DNA of 55,000 nt from Streptococcus canis (lineage in GTDB: Bacteria > Bacillota > Bacilli > Lactobacillales > Streptococcaceae), in contig NZ_LR134293.1 in assembly GCF_900636575.1 (NCBI RefSeq), positions 490,001 through 545,000 on the forward strand. The letters are read 5' to 3'. Every line of letters starts with the position of its first letter. Positions within the stretch are counted from its first letter, which is position 1. The notes under the pieces are model-generated. The model had not been told where the DNA came from and did not search any database. It saw only the letters and a program-made list of their open reading frames with translations. Below, piece by piece: positions 28,894 through 37,427 of the stretch. Made by a program: the position numbers and the translations under genes.

Positions 28894-29291
28894 TTTTGAA
28901 ATATCCCCTGTTTGAAGGTTCCTTTATAAACCTTCGCATTCTTTGCTTTTAACACACCTTTACCATCTGCCTGTCCCTTGTGGAACTGGCCTTTGTAAGA
29001 CCAACCTGTCTTAGCTGTAAAAGTGCCCTCTCCTTCAAAAACACCATTCTTGAAATCACCAACATAAATATCCCCATTGGGATAGACTAGTTTGCCTTTG
29101 CCATTCATCTTATGATTGACGACGTCACCGGTATAACGCATCTGACCTCGCTCATAAGTCAGGCTTGTTTGACGTGACAGCCTTACTCCAAAAACAGAAA
29201 GAGCACAAACCAAGATAGCAATGACTGAAGCAATCTCCAGTTTGGCCCGTGTGATATTCCATTTTTTGATTAGATGTTGTATATTTATCAT
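28890..29291 (-). CDS. Membrane-anchored MORN-repeat protein
   Basis: 133 residues. One hydrophobic segment (about 18-36) anchors the N-terminus. The rest (about 50-130) is a run of four MORN-type repeats, visible as YTGDVVNHKMNGKGKL, YVGDFKNGVFEGEG, YKGQFHKGQADGKG and YKGTFKQG. MORN repeats mediate protein or lipid contacts and give no enzyme activity. It sits 16 bases after the phosphatase gene and overlaps the O-acetyltransferase gene, so a role in envelope modification is likely; the exact function is unknown. Confidence 0.85.
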   Translation of the reverse strand: MINIQHLIKKWNITRAKLEIASVIAILVCALSVFGVRLSRQTSLTYERGQMRYTGDVVNHKMNGKGKLVYPNGDIYVGDFKNGVFEGEGTFTAKTGWSYKGQFHKGQADGKGVLKAKNAKVYKGTFKQGIFQK

Positions 29292-29307
29292 TCTTATTAC
29301 TCGTTTT

Positions 29308-29751
29308 CTAATGTGATTGATGATCTGCTGTTAGCTGCCGCAACCAGTCTTGACAACCTTCTATAACCAGTTGATAGGTTTCCTCAAAATCACCTGTGTA
29401 CCAAGGATCAGGCACACCGCCATCTCTAAACAGATGAATTTTAGAATCCCATTGATGATGTGACATTTTTTGAAGGTCTTGGACATTTTGATTATCCATA
29501 CCAATAATATAGTCAAAGGTCTCAAAATCAGCCAAACTGATTTGTTGAGAACGCTTAGTCACATCATAGTCAATCTGATAAGTTGCCAAAATGGATTGCG
29601 TGCCAGAATGAATCGGATTGCCATGTTCCCAGCTAGAGGTTGCACGGCTCTCCACTAAAATAGCATCTGATGATGCCAAAGTTGTCATTACAAATTCAGC
29701 CATAGGACTTCGACAAATATTCCCAAGACAGACAAAACATACTTTTTTCAT
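29308..29751 (-). CDS. Low-molecular-weight protein tyrosine phosphatase
   Basis: 147 residues. The P-loop CLGNICRS at residues 8-15 supplies nucleophile C8 and R14; the general acid is the Asp in GGVPDPWY near residue 118. Group A Streptococcus has a well-known enzyme of this class (SP-PTP), reported also outside the cell. It is the first gene of a three-gene operon with the MORN and OatA-like genes and has AAAGGAG before its ATG. Confidence 0.92.
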   Translation of the reverse strand: MKKVCFVCLGNICRSPMAEFVMTTLASSDAILVESRATSSWEHGNPIHSGTQSILATYQIDYDVTKRSQQISLADFETFDYIIGMDNQNVQDLQKMSHHQWDSKIHLFRDGGVPDPWYTGDFEETYQLVIEGCQDWLRQLTADHQSH

Positions 29752-29769
29752 GAAAAACTCCTTTGGACT

Positions 29770-29778
29770 ATTATATCA
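29770..29778 (-). promoter_or_regulatory. Extended -10 promoter of the phosphatase-MORN-oatA operon
   Basis: Minus strand TGATATAAT gives an extended -10 (TATAAT at 29770-29775) about 20 bases before the start codon. No good -35 box is seen, as is common for extended -10 promoters. Confidence 0.5.
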
Positions 29779-29830
29779 AATTTCTAACTAATATCGGAGA
29801 ATTCAATTTAATAATTTTCTGTCAGTTCAC

Positions 29831-29879
29831 AAAAAATAATTATCTGAACCCTAAAAATAAGTTCAGATAATTATTTTTG
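29831..29879. terminator. Bidirectional terminator after ruvB
   Basis: A perfect 16-bp stem, AAATAATTATCTGAAC (29834-29849) against GTTCAGATAATTATTT (29861-29876), with A- and T-runs on both sides. It lies 13 bases past the ruvB stop and separates ruvB from the phosphatase operon. Confidence 0.85.
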
Positions 29880-29891
29880 ACGTCATAATAT

Positions 29892-30890
29892 TTAATGGCT
29901 TTGGTAAGGGTAGCCAAGATGATGATAGGCTTTTTCAGTTACTACACGACCAGTGCGCGTACGCATTAGAAACCCTTTTTGAATTAAATAGGGTTCATAC
30001 ATGTCTTCAACCGTATCACGTTCTTCTGCAATATTAACTGATAAAGTGCCTAAACCAACCGGACCACCCTGATACATTTCAATCATGGTTCGTAAAATCT
30101 TTTGGTCCACATAATCAAGCCCTTCTCGGTCAACATCCAACATGGTTAAAGCCTTATCCGTGATTTGCGTTGTAATCACTCCATCTCCAACAATTTGAGC
30201 ATAGTCACGCACTCGTTTTAATAATCGATTGGCAATACGTGGGGTTCCTCGACTGCGACAAGCTAGCTCTTGGGCCGCCTCGTGGATAATTTCCATTTCA
30301 AAAATATCCGCTGTCCGTTCCACAATTTCAGTCAAATCAGCTTCCTGATAATACTCCATGTGTCCAGTAATACCAAAACGAGCTCGCAAAGGATTTGATA
30401 ACATCCCAGCTCGCGTTGTCGCACCAATCAACGTAAAGGGCGGTAAATCCAAATGAACACTTCGACTGGTATCTCCAGCACCAATCATAATGTCAATATA
30501 AAAATCTTCCATAGCGCTATACAGCACTTCCTCAACAGCCATCGGCATGCGATGAATTTCATCAATAAATAAGACATCCCCCGGTTCCAAATCATTCAAA
30601 ATGGCCACCAAGTCTCCAGCCTTTTCAATCGCTGGACCTGAGGTTTGCTTCACATTAACCCCTAATTCATTAGCAATCACAAATGCCATAGTCGTTTTCC
30701 CTAACCCTGGAGGACCAAACAGCAAGACATGATCCAAAGACTCATCACGCAGCTTAGCTGCTTTAATAAAAATGGTTAACTGTTCTTTAACTTTATCTTG
30801 CCCGATGTACTCACGCAAGTACTGTGGACGAAGAGTTCGCTCAACAAGCTCCTCGTCCCCCATTATATCATTATCTAAAATTCTAGCCAT
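29892..30890 (-). CDS. ruvB: Holliday junction branch-migration helicase RuvB
   Basis: 332 residues, an AAA+ motor that drives branch migration with RuvA. Walker A is GPPGLGKTT near residue 60, Walker B is LFIDEIHR near 110, sensor 1 GATTRAG near 160, and a winged helix forms the C-terminus. The start [20 protein letters not shown] fits the family. There is no Shine-Dalgarno sequence: an extended -10 box (TGTTATAAT) ends six bases before the ATG, so the mRNA is probably leaderless. It lies 32 bases after comS, which may link repair of recombination intermediates to competence. Confidence 0.96.
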   Translation of the reverse strand: MARILDNDIMGDEELVERTLRPQYLREYIGQDKVKEQLTIFIKAAKLRDESLDHVLLFGPPGLGKTTMAFVIANELGVNVKQTSGPAIEKAGDLVAILNDLEPGDVLFIDEIHRMPMAVEEVLYSAMEDFYIDIMIGAGDTSRSVHLDLPPFTLIGATTRAGMLSNPLRARFGITGHMEYYQEADLTEIVERTADIFEMEIIHEAAQELACRSRGTPRIANRLLKRVRDYAQIVGDGVITTQITDKALTMLDVDREGLDYVDQKILRTMIEMYQGGPVGLGTLSVNIAEERDTVEDMYEPYLIQKGFLMRTRTGRVVTEKAYHHLGYPYQSH

Positions 30891-30896
30891 AAGACT

Positions 30897-30905
30897 ATTA
30901 TAACA
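30897..30905 (-). promoter_or_regulatory. Extended -10 promoter directly at the ruvB start
   Basis: Minus strand TGTTATAAT lies six bases before the ruvB ATG. Transcription usually starts about 6-8 bases after a -10 box, which here is the ATG itself. No -35 box of quality is seen in the preceding comS end. Confidence 0.6.
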
Positions 30906-30922
30906 CAAAGTGGAGTTGGGGG

Positions 30923-31021
30923 TTAACCTAGATTCCACCAATCAAATTCATTCATCACACGAGCTACTTTAAAAGCAATTACCGCAGCTATTAACAAAAA
31001 TGGTTTGAATTTTTTAAACAT
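30923..31021 (-). CDS. comS: Competence pheromone precursor ComS
   Basis: A 32-residue peptide: a basic start (MFKKFKPF), a hydrophobic middle (LLIAAVIAF), then KVARVMN and the C-terminal EFDWWNLG. Residues 25-32 correspond to the mature SigX-inducing peptide (XIP) described for M1 group A Streptococcus; the double tryptophan is the type II ComS hallmark. AGGAG lies upstream of two adjacent ATG codons (31024 and 31021), and spacing favours the second. It lies after comR and behind a ComR box. After export and cleavage, XIP re-enters by the Ami/Opp permease and activates ComR. Confidence 0.95.
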   Translation of the reverse strand: MFKKFKPFLLIAAVIAFKVARVMNEFDWWNLG

Positions 31022-31055
31022 CATCTATCTCCTAAAAATATTATTTACAAGAGAT

Positions 31056-31061
31056 AGTATA
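31056..31061 (-). promoter_or_regulatory. comS -10 box
   Basis: Minus strand TATACT lies 35 bases before the comS start and about 24 bases after the ComR palindrome, which takes the place of a -35 box. Confidence 0.7.
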
Positions 31062-31083
31062 ATCATAGTTTCTTCAAAGCAAC

Positions 31084-31099
31084 ATGACATTTATGTCCT
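31084..31099 (-). promoter_or_regulatory. ComR box (ComR-XIP binding site) before comS
   Basis: Minus strand AGGACATAAATGTCAT contains the palindrome GACATAAATGTC (31086-31097), matching the known pyogenic-type ComR box centred on GACAT and ATGTC. The location between comR and comS gives the positive feedback loop expected of ComRS. Confidence 0.85.
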
Positions 31100-31110
31100 A
31101 AAAAGACTAT

Positions 31111-32022
31111 CTATATATGTTGAATATCTTTATGCCATTCTTTGTGAAGTCTCTCAACCAGGTAATAATCACTAGTCATTTGAGTAAATAAAATAGATTG
31201 TTCATAATAATTTCGAGCACGTTCAACATCTTTTAAATAAAAGATAGATAACTTCCACTCATACATACAATAAATTGGCATTCTTTGAAAATCTTGAATA
31301 GTTGACATAATGAAATGACTGAGTTGTAACGTCTCTTTTAGCCTCCCAAACATTTCTAAACGAATAGAGGTATCTGCACAAGACAATAAAATATTATTCA
31401 GCAGAAATAAATCTTCCAACATTAAATGATGGTTTTGTTTTAAAATTCTTTCTGTAATCTTATTATAAAGCTCTCTGTCAAATAAATCATCTGCAAAATG
31501 GGAAACCACCAAAGTAACTAAATACAAATCTATCAAAAGCAACTCATTTAAATTATAAATAACTTTCCTTTTAAGTTGTGGTAAAAATTCTTTTAAAATA
31601 CTAGATCCAAAATTAATATTCCCAGTTTGGTAAACTTCAAATTTTGCTTGAATAATATCAATAGCCACCTGCTCCTCCTCAGGCAGCTGGTCATAGTAAT
31701 CCTCAAATATCTCATCAAACTGTTCTTCTCGAACTTGTAATTTGCCATCATCCATATAAGTTGGCGTCCGCAGAATTAAATATTTTAACTCTTTGTAACG
31801 TTTGGGTAACTCAAGGTTGGCCCCATCAGTCAAATAACCTACGCTAACATCTAAGGCTTTTGCAATAAAAATAACCTTGGCTAAACTTGGTATAGACTGG
31901 CTCAACTCAATCCTCGCTAGTTGACGAACAGATAATTCAGACTCATCCCCACATAAGTCTTCTCTGCTAATCTTTTTCTCTTGTCTTAGCCCTTTCACTT
32001 TTTCACCAAAATGCTCTAACAT
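31111..32022 (-). CDS. comR: Competence regulator ComR (Rgg/RNPP family)
   Basis: 303 residues. The N-terminal helix-turn-helix (about 5-65) includes KISREDLCGDESELSVRQLARIE. The rest (about 75-303) is helical, as expected for the TPR-like pheromone-binding domain of the RNPP family. ComR binds XIP from comS, then activates comS and sigX, which switches on DNA uptake genes. Adjacency to comS and a perfect box make this assignment firm rather than Rgg2/3 or RopB. Its own promoter has an extended -10 (TGATATAAT, about 32053-32061). Confidence 0.93.
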   Translation of the reverse strand: MLEHFGEKVKGLRQEKKISREDLCGDESELSVRQLARIELSQSIPSLAKVIFIAKALDVSVGYLTDGANLELPKRYKELKYLILRTPTYMDDGKLQVREEQFDEIFEDYYDQLPEEEQVAIDIIQAKFEVYQTGNINFGSSILKEFLPQLKRKVIYNLNELLLIDLYLVTLVVSHFADDLFDRELYNKITERILKQNHHLMLEDLFLLNNILLSCADTSIRLEMFGRLKETLQLSHFIMSTIQDFQRMPIYCMYEWKLSIFYLKDVERARNYYEQSILFTQMTSDYYLVERLHKEWHKDIQHI

Positions 32023-32127
32023 GTTCTCTCTCTTCTAAAAGCTATTTTCTTCATTATATCACATTATTTAATATTTTATTAACTTCATGAAGAAGATTAT
32101 TATAAACATTCGGTTTTTGTATAATAA

Positions 32128-32155
32128 AAAAAGAAGGTCAAAGCCTCCTTTTTAG
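32128..32155 (-). terminator. Terminator after purB
   Basis: Minus strand AAAAAGGAGG and CCTTCTTTTT pair around a short loop with a following T-run. It directly follows the purB stop. Confidence 0.75.
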
Positions 32156-32158
32156 TAA

Positions 32159-33451
32159 TTAAAGCCCGAGTCGTTTAAAAATATCGTCCACACGTTTTGT
32201 GTAATAAACAGGATTGAACAACTCATCAATTTCTGATTGTGTTAATCGTGATGTCACTTCCAAATCAGCTTCAAGCAAAGGTTTGAAGTCCACTTGATTA
32301 TCCCAAGAATAAGCTGTTTTAGGTTGTACCAAATCGTAGGCTTCTTCACGTGTCATACCCTTTTCAATGAGTTTAAGCATAACCCGTTGGCTGTAAATGA
32401 GCCCAAAGGTTGAATTCATGTTGCGCAGCATATTGTCTGGGAAAACGGTCAAATGCTTCACAATGCTGCCAAAACGGTTGAGCATGTAGTTGATGAGAAT
32501 GGTTGTATCAGGCGTGATAATGCGCTCTGCTGATGAGTGAGAAATGTCTCGTTCATGCCAGAGAGCCACGTTTTCATAAGCCGTCACCATATGACCACGA
32601 ACGACACGCGCAAGACCGGTCATGTTTTCAGATCCGATTGGGTTGCGTTTATGTGGCATAGCAGAGCTGCCCTTCTGACCTTTGGCAAAGAATTCTTCAA
32701 CTTCGCGTTGTTCGGATTTTTGCAGACCACGGATTTCCGTTGCCATACGTTCGATAGAGGTGGCGATGCCAGCCAGCACCGCAAAATATTCTGCGTGGAG
32801 GTCACGTGGAAGGACCTGAGTTGAAATTTCTTGCGAACGAATGCCTAATTTGTCACAGACATATTCTTCCACAAATGGTGGGATATTGGCAAAGTTACCA
32901 ACAGCCCCTGAAATTTTCCCTACTTCCACACCTGCGGCAGCATGTTCAAAACGCTCCTGATTGCGCTTCATCTCAGAATACCAAGTCGCCAATTTGAGAC
33001 CAAAAGTCGTTGGCTCCGCATGGACCCCATGAGTACGCCCCATCATGATGGTCATCTTATGTTCACGCGCCTTATCGGCCACGATATTGGTGAAATGCTC
33101 AAGGTCGCGACGGATAATGTCGTTGGCCTGTTTGTAGAGGTAGCCATAAGCTGTATCCACCACATCAGTGGAGGTCAAGCCATAGTGGACCCACTTGCGC
33201 TCCTCTCCCAGAGTCTCAGACACCGCACGCGTGAAAGCCACCACATCGTGACGCGTCTCTTGCTCAATCTCAAGAATGCGGTCAATGTCAAAATCTGCCT
33301 TTTCGCGAATTTTCGCCACATCTTCCTTAGGAATTTCCCCCAACTCAGCCCAGGCCTCATCAGCCAGAATTTCAACCTCTAACCAAGCACGATACTTGTT
33401 CTCCTCACTCCAAATAGTCGCCATCTCAGGGCGTGAATAACGTTGTAACAT
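32159..33451 (-). CDS. purB: Adenylosuccinate lyase
   Basis: 430 residues. It removes fumarate from SAICAR and from adenylosuccinate, so it serves both IMP synthesis and AMP synthesis. The fumarase-family signature [11 protein letters not shown] lies near residue 265, and [11 protein letters not shown] near 140 holds a catalytic histidine. It is last in the pur series and has a probable promoter of its own, TTGACC then TACATA with a 16-bp spacer (33513-33540). Confidence 0.97.
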   Translation of the reverse strand: MLQRYSRPEMATIWSEENKYRAWLEVEILADEAWAELGEIPKEDVAKIREKADFDIDRILEIEQETRHDVVAFTRAVSETLGEERKWVHYGLTSTDVVDTAYGYLYKQANDIIRRDLEHFTNIVADKAREHKMTIMMGRTHGVHAEPTTFGLKLATWYSEMKRNQERFEHAAAGVEVGKISGAVGNFANIPPFVEEYVCDKLGIRSQEISTQVLPRDLHAEYFAVLAGIATSIERMATEIRGLQKSEQREVEEFFAKGQKGSSAMPHKRNPIGSENMTGLARVVRGHMVTAYENVALWHERDISHSSAERIITPDTTILINYMLNRFGSIVKHLTVFPDNMLRNMNSTFGLIYSQRVMLKLIEKGMTREEAYDLVQPKTAYSWDNQVDFKPLLEADLEVTSRLTQSEIDELFNPVYYTKRVDDIFKRLGL

Positions 33452-33536
33452 TTTTACTCCTTAATTAAAAAATCTCTGATAACAGTTTCGCTTCATCTAA
33501 AACCTTTTTAGATATGTATCTACTATTTTGTGGAGG

Positions 33537-33840
33537 TCAAGTATTTCCTAATCTTTTATACTCAGGATATTTTTTTACCTCTCCTTTAAAGATAATTTTC
33601 CAGTAACCAACCTAGTGGTCCGCATGAAGTTCAGAATAGATTGGTGTTGAATAAGATGTGCTTATCCCATCATATATACATGTGAACTTTCCAAATCTAT
33701 TGTCATTTCCAACTATTTCCTTTATCGTTTTATCAAATAACTCCAATCCTTCAACTGATTCTGATTCAACTTTTTACGATTCCTATAGGAAATTTTGTGT
33801 GCTCTCCACAATAATGTATTTCAACTTGGAAGTTTTTCAT
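33537..33840 (-). pseudogene. Decayed gene of unknown function between purK and purB
   Basis: A reading frame begins MKNFQVEIHYCGEHTKFPIG, breaks by a frameshift after about 24 codons, and continues in another frame as VESESVEGLELFDKTIKEIVG and onward. An in-frame TAG then follows SELHADH before VGYWKIIFKGEVKKYPEYKR. Joined, it would be about 100 residues. The composition is protein-like, but I recognise no family. The remainder of the 517-base purK-purB gap holds only the purB promoter and a small leader hairpin (ATCTAAAA/TTTTAGAT). Confidence 0.6.
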
Positions 33841-33968
33841 CTCCTATTGATACAGTCTTATCTTTAGTATCTAGCTTTTCGCGATTTATCGTCAGATTTC
33901 AAACGAAAGACTCATAATTCGATATTATATTGCTATCCTTTATTTTAAATGCCTACTTTTGATACATT

Positions 33969-35039
33969 TTAAAACTCCTCAACATTCTCCGCATTCCCAA
34001 ACAGGGTCACATGCCCCATCTTGCGGTTGTGCTTTGCTTCTAGTTTACCATAAAGGTGGAGGTGGGCGCTAGGGTTTTCTTGGACATAGGCTTGTGCAGT
34101 TTCCATGTGTTGCCCGAGGACATTAAGCATGACGGCTGGCGCATGAAGTGTGATCGGTGGGAGGGACTGTCCCAAAATGCCTAAAATATGGGTGTCAAAC
34201 TGAGAAAAATCACAGGCTTCGATAGAATAGTGCCCTGAGTTGTGTGGACGCGGTGCAATTTCATTAACGATGATATCGTCTGCCGTCGCGAAAAGTTCTA
34301 CACAAAGGGTTCCTGATAATTTGAGCTGCTGAGCAATTTTAAGGGCAACACCTTTGGCTTTTTCAGCTAATTCATCTGAAATTCTGGCAGGAACAATGGT
34401 TTTCGAAAGGATATTGTTGCGGTGAATATTCTCTTGGACTGGAAAAATGGTAAAGTCCTTGCCATTACCTGACACGATGACTGACAACTCCAAGTCAAAG
34501 GTCACAAATTCTTCCAAGACACAGTCGTCAGAATCTACTAATTCACAAGCGACAGCTAGGTCGCTTTCAGACTTGATAATCACTTGTCCATGCCCATCAT
34601 AGCCACCTGTTGCAGTTTTGAGGACATATTTTTTAGAGAAATCCAAGTCTTCTAAGTCGCTAGCATTTTTGACAACCTTGTAAGGTGCCACTTTAACGCC
34701 TGCGTTTTGAGTTAGGAAATCTTTCTCTGTGATTCGATTTTGAGAGATTCTGAGCAAGTCCGTTCCCTGCGGCAGCCGTTTTTGCGTGACCACTGCATCC
34801 AAGGCATCTGCATCCACATTTTCAAACTCGTAAGTCAGGATATCACAGCGTTCCGCTAACTCGCGCAGCGCTTTGACATCGTCGTAGGCCGCCACAATGA
34901 CGTCACTGACACGTGATGCCGGGCAATCCGCCGACGGATCCAGCGTCACCGCCTTGTGGCCCATGTAAATGGCTGAAATCGCCATCATCTGCCCCAGCTG
35001 ACCACCCCCAATAATCCCGATTGTTTTATTTGAGTTCAT
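33969..35039 (-). CDS. purK: N5-carboxyaminoimidazole ribonucleotide synthase
   Basis: 356 residues, an ATP-grasp enzyme that adds bicarbonate to AIR using ATP. The start [14 protein letters not shown] is the family signature, [15 protein letters not shown] near 145 is part of the ATP site, and [12 protein letters not shown] near 265 is the conserved metal and ATP motif. Its start overlaps the purE stop by 14 bases, fitting a coupled pair. Confidence 0.97.
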   Translation of the reverse strand: MNSNKTIGIIGGGQLGQMMAISAIYMGHKAVTLDPSADCPASRVSDVIVAAYDDVKALRELAERCDILTYEFENVDADALDAVVTQKRLPQGTDLLRISQNRITEKDFLTQNAGVKVAPYKVVKNASDLEDLDFSKKYVLKTATGGYDGHGQVIIKSESDLAVACELVDSDDCVLEEFVTFDLELSVIVSGNGKDFTIFPVQENIHRNNILSKTIVPARISDELAEKAKGVALKIAQQLKLSGTLCVELFATADDIIVNEIAPRPHNSGHYSIEACDFSQFDTHILGILGQSLPPITLHAPAVMLNVLGQHMETAQAYVQENPSAHLHLYGKLEAKHNRKMGHVTLFGNAENVEEF

Positions 35040-35517
35040 CCGTCATAGCCTCCGCGATTTTTGCTTGTTCTTTTTGAAAATGGCTGAGCTGTTTAGCGAT
35101 TTTGCCATCTTCTATGGAGAGAATACGTAGGGCAGTCAGAGCCGCATTGGTTGCTCCTGCTTCCCCAATAGCCATGGTTGCCACAGGCACACCACCTGGC
35201 ATCTGAACGATGGAGTAGAGAGAATCAAGTCCAGACAGGGCACGCGATTTGACGGGCACACCGATGACAGGTAGCGTTGTTTTAGCTGCGACCATACCTG
35301 GCAAGTGGGCTGCCCCACCAGCACCTGCGATGATGATTTTGATACCACGACCACGGGCTGCCTCAGCATGTTGGAACATGAGGTCGGGGGTACGATGAGC
35401 TGAGACGACTTTTTTCTCGTAAGGAATGCCGAAGTTGTCTAGGATATGAGCAGCCTTTTGCATGGTTGTCCAGTCGGAGCTGGAGCCCATGATAATCGAA
35501 ATAATTGGTTTTTCCAT
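35026..35517 (-). CDS. purE: N5-carboxyaminoimidazole ribonucleotide mutase
   Basis: 163 residues, the small class I PurE that moves the carboxyl group made by PurK. The motif IIMGSSSDW near residue 10 and SAHRTPD near 45 form the active site. The chosen start (MEKPIISII) has AAAGGAAAC before it; a longer frame of 16 codons is not conserved. purK follows with a 14-base overlap. Confidence 0.97.
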   Translation of the reverse strand: MEKPIISIIMGSSSDWTTMQKAAHILDNFGIPYEKKVVSAHRTPDLMFQHAEAARGRGIKIIIAGAGGAAHLPGMVAAKTTLPVIGVPVKSRALSGLDSLYSIVQMPGGVPVATMAIGEAGATNAALTALRILSIEDGKIAKQLSHFQKEQAKIAEAMTDELK

Positions 35518-35860
35518 AAAAATGTTTCCTTTTTTGATAACCCTCTTAAACGGCGGCGGACACAAGCAACCGCCTTTGGTGTTTCATCGCTAAAAATGGA
35601 GTCTAAGGTCTCCATTTTTTCAACGGAGCTGGGCAAAAAGTCCAACTCCTAATTTTATTTAAGCTAGCATTGCAAGACGCAGTGGCTGATTGACAGCTTT
35701 GTTCGCTGTTCAATCTTCAAAGATAGTCTAATCAACTGTGCGGGGATGGGAAAACGAATTCTTTGTTGATTGCTATGAGTTCTTTCCCACTCCCTTTTTC
35801 ACGATTACGTTGATTATCCCTTTAGGCGACCTGCGGTCGCTTTTGTGGTTTACTATACCT
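35518..35860 (-). other. purD-purE gap rich in hairpins
   Basis: A 343-base gap without a supported gene. It has several inverted repeats, including AAAATGGAG with CTCCATTTT (about 35595-35620), GGAGTTGGAC with a near-complement GCCCAGCTCC (about 35622-35648), and GCGACCGCAGGTCGC (about 35828-35842). A 68-codon frame at 35439-35645 overlaps the purE start and lacks a usable ribosome site. The hairpins could separate purD from purEK expression. Confidence 0.5.
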
Positions 35861-37120
35861 TTAAAGGGCTTTACTTCCAATATCAGTCCTGTAGAAAAGG
35901 CCTTCGGTGTTCTGGTCGGCCAGTTGCTCGTAAATTCTTCCCCGCGCAGCTTTGACGTTATCAGCTGTGGTAACGAGCATGTAAACCCGTCCACCGTTTG
36001 ATAGCAGTGCTTTGCCATTCTCAGAAAAATGAGCACCAGCATAGTAGGTGATGATGCCACCAGTTGTCTTCTCTGGCAGCTGCACCCCTTTCTCGTAACC
36101 GATTGGATAGCCATTTGAGGCAACGACAACTCCAAGAGTCACACCGTCTTCTTGCCATGTGATTGCAGGCTCCTTGCCTTCCAGAATATCCGTAATATTT
36201 TGCGCAAAGTCAGAAGTCAAGCGAGGAAGAATAATCTGCGTCTCAGGGTCACCAAATCGCGAGTTAAACTCAATGACCTTAGGCCCGTCCACCGTCAGGA
36301 TAAGACCAGCATAAAGCACACCAAGATATGGACGGCCTTCCTTGATCATACCGTCAAGGATTGGTTTGATAATGGTTTCGACAGAAGTGCTCACCACACT
36401 TTGAGGTAAATGAGGTACTGGTGCATAGGCACCCATCCCCCCTGTATTCGGTCCCTTGTCGCCGTCATAGGCTCGCTTGTGGTCCTGTGCCGTCGGCATG
36501 ATGTAGAATTTGTCCCCATTAACAAAGGCAAAGAGGGAAAACTCCTCTCCGTCTAGGAACTCTTCAACGACCACACGCGCACCTGAATCACCAAACTTAT
36601 TGTCCACAAGCATTTCTTCTGCTGCTGCGACCGCCTGCGCCACCGTTTCCGCCACAACAACACCTTTACCGAGCGCTAGACCGTCTGCCTTAACCACGAT
36701 AGGAGCGCCCTGCTCTTCAATATAAGCTTTAGCTTGTTCAAAGTCGGAAAATGTGCCATAGGCTCCTGTCGGAACACCGTATGTGACCATGATTTCCTTA
36801 GCAAAGTCTTTCGACCACTCCAGCTCTGCTGCTAACTTAGTCGGGCCAAAAGCTTTTAATCCAGCATGATTGAAGTCATCAACGATTCCAGCTGCTAGCG
36901 CATCATCTGGACCGATAAAAGTCCACGCAATATCATTTGCCCTCGCAAACTCAATCAACTTGGAATGTTCGGAAATCGCAATATTTACCAACTGTAATCC
37001 ATCAAGTGTCATTCCAGCATTACCAGGAGCCACATAAACTTCTTCGACCTGTGAAGATGCTAACAACTTCTTGGCAATGGCATGTTCACGGCCACCCGAA
37101 CCAACAACTAAAAGTTTCAA
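35861..37120 (-). CDS. purD: Phosphoribosylamine-glycine ligase
   Basis: 419 residues, an ATP-grasp enzyme joining glycine to phosphoribosylamine in purine synthesis. The N-terminal GSGGREHAIA, the ATP-binding region IVVKADGLALGKGV near 140, and FNSRFGDPETQ near 285 are the family marks. It has its own start next to a PurBox, and its divergent neighbour is the plus-strand CHAP hydrolase. Confidence 0.97.
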   Translation of the reverse strand: MKLLVVGSGGREHAIAKKLLASSQVEEVYVAPGNAGMTLDGLQLVNIAISEHSKLIEFARANDIAWTFIGPDDALAAGIVDDFNHAGLKAFGPTKLAAELEWSKDFAKEIMVTYGVPTGAYGTFSDFEQAKAYIEEQGAPIVVKADGLALGKGVVVAETVAQAVAAAEEMLVDNKFGDSGARVVVEEFLDGEEFSLFAFVNGDKFYIMPTAQDHKRAYDGDKGPNTGGMGAYAPVPHLPQSVVSTSVETIIKPILDGMIKEGRPYLGVLYAGLILTVDGPKVIEFNSRFGDPETQIILPRLTSDFAQNITDILEGKEPAITWQEDGVTLGVVVASNGYPIGYEKGVQLPEKTTGGIITYYAGAHFSENGKALLSNGGRVYMLVTTADNVKAARGRIYEQLADQNTEGLFYRTDIGSKAL

Positions 37121-37427
37121 AATAAATACCCCTTTTTACGTATCATATAAAGTTATTATAACACATTTGTTCGGATAATTTACTTGTTGACAAAAGATAA
37201 AGACTAATAACTTAAAAATATTCGAAAAAATAAACTTCAAATACTTAAAAAGTAAATGACTATCTTCTCATCAAAAAACTTTTCCAAATGTTATTACTTT
37301 TCTCCTATATTTACCAACCCGAACTAACGACTTCTGACCCAAGAAAAACATTTTTTCTTAAAAATCATGCGTTAACTATGTCATTTTTGTCCTCCTCTTT
37401 CGAATAATAAGTTACAGGAGGTAATGA
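37121..37427. other. Divergent purD/CHAP-hydrolase control region
   Basis: This 307-base region separates two oppositely directed genes. Towards purD it has an extended -10 TGTTATAAT (TATAAT at 37155-37160) and a PurBox. Towards the hydrolase it holds TTGACA (near 37187) without a well-spaced -10, a second CCGAAC core near 37320, and a strong ribosome site (ACAGGAGG) before the ATG. The rest is AT-rich with no further structure seen. Confidence 0.6.
37165..37179 (-). promoter_or_regulatory. PurBox before purD
   Basis: Minus strand ATTATCCGAACAAAT is close to the lactococcal and streptococcal PurBox AWWWCCGAACWWT, the site of the activator-type PurR that senses PRPP. It lies just upstream of the purD -10 box, which is nearer than is usual for activation, so its exact effect is open. 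Confidence 0.6.

Noticed and set aside
35439..35645. A 68-codon frame overlapping the purE start
   Set aside because: It overlaps a certain gene in another frame, its TTG start touches the only purine-rich stretch, and hairpins explain the sequence.
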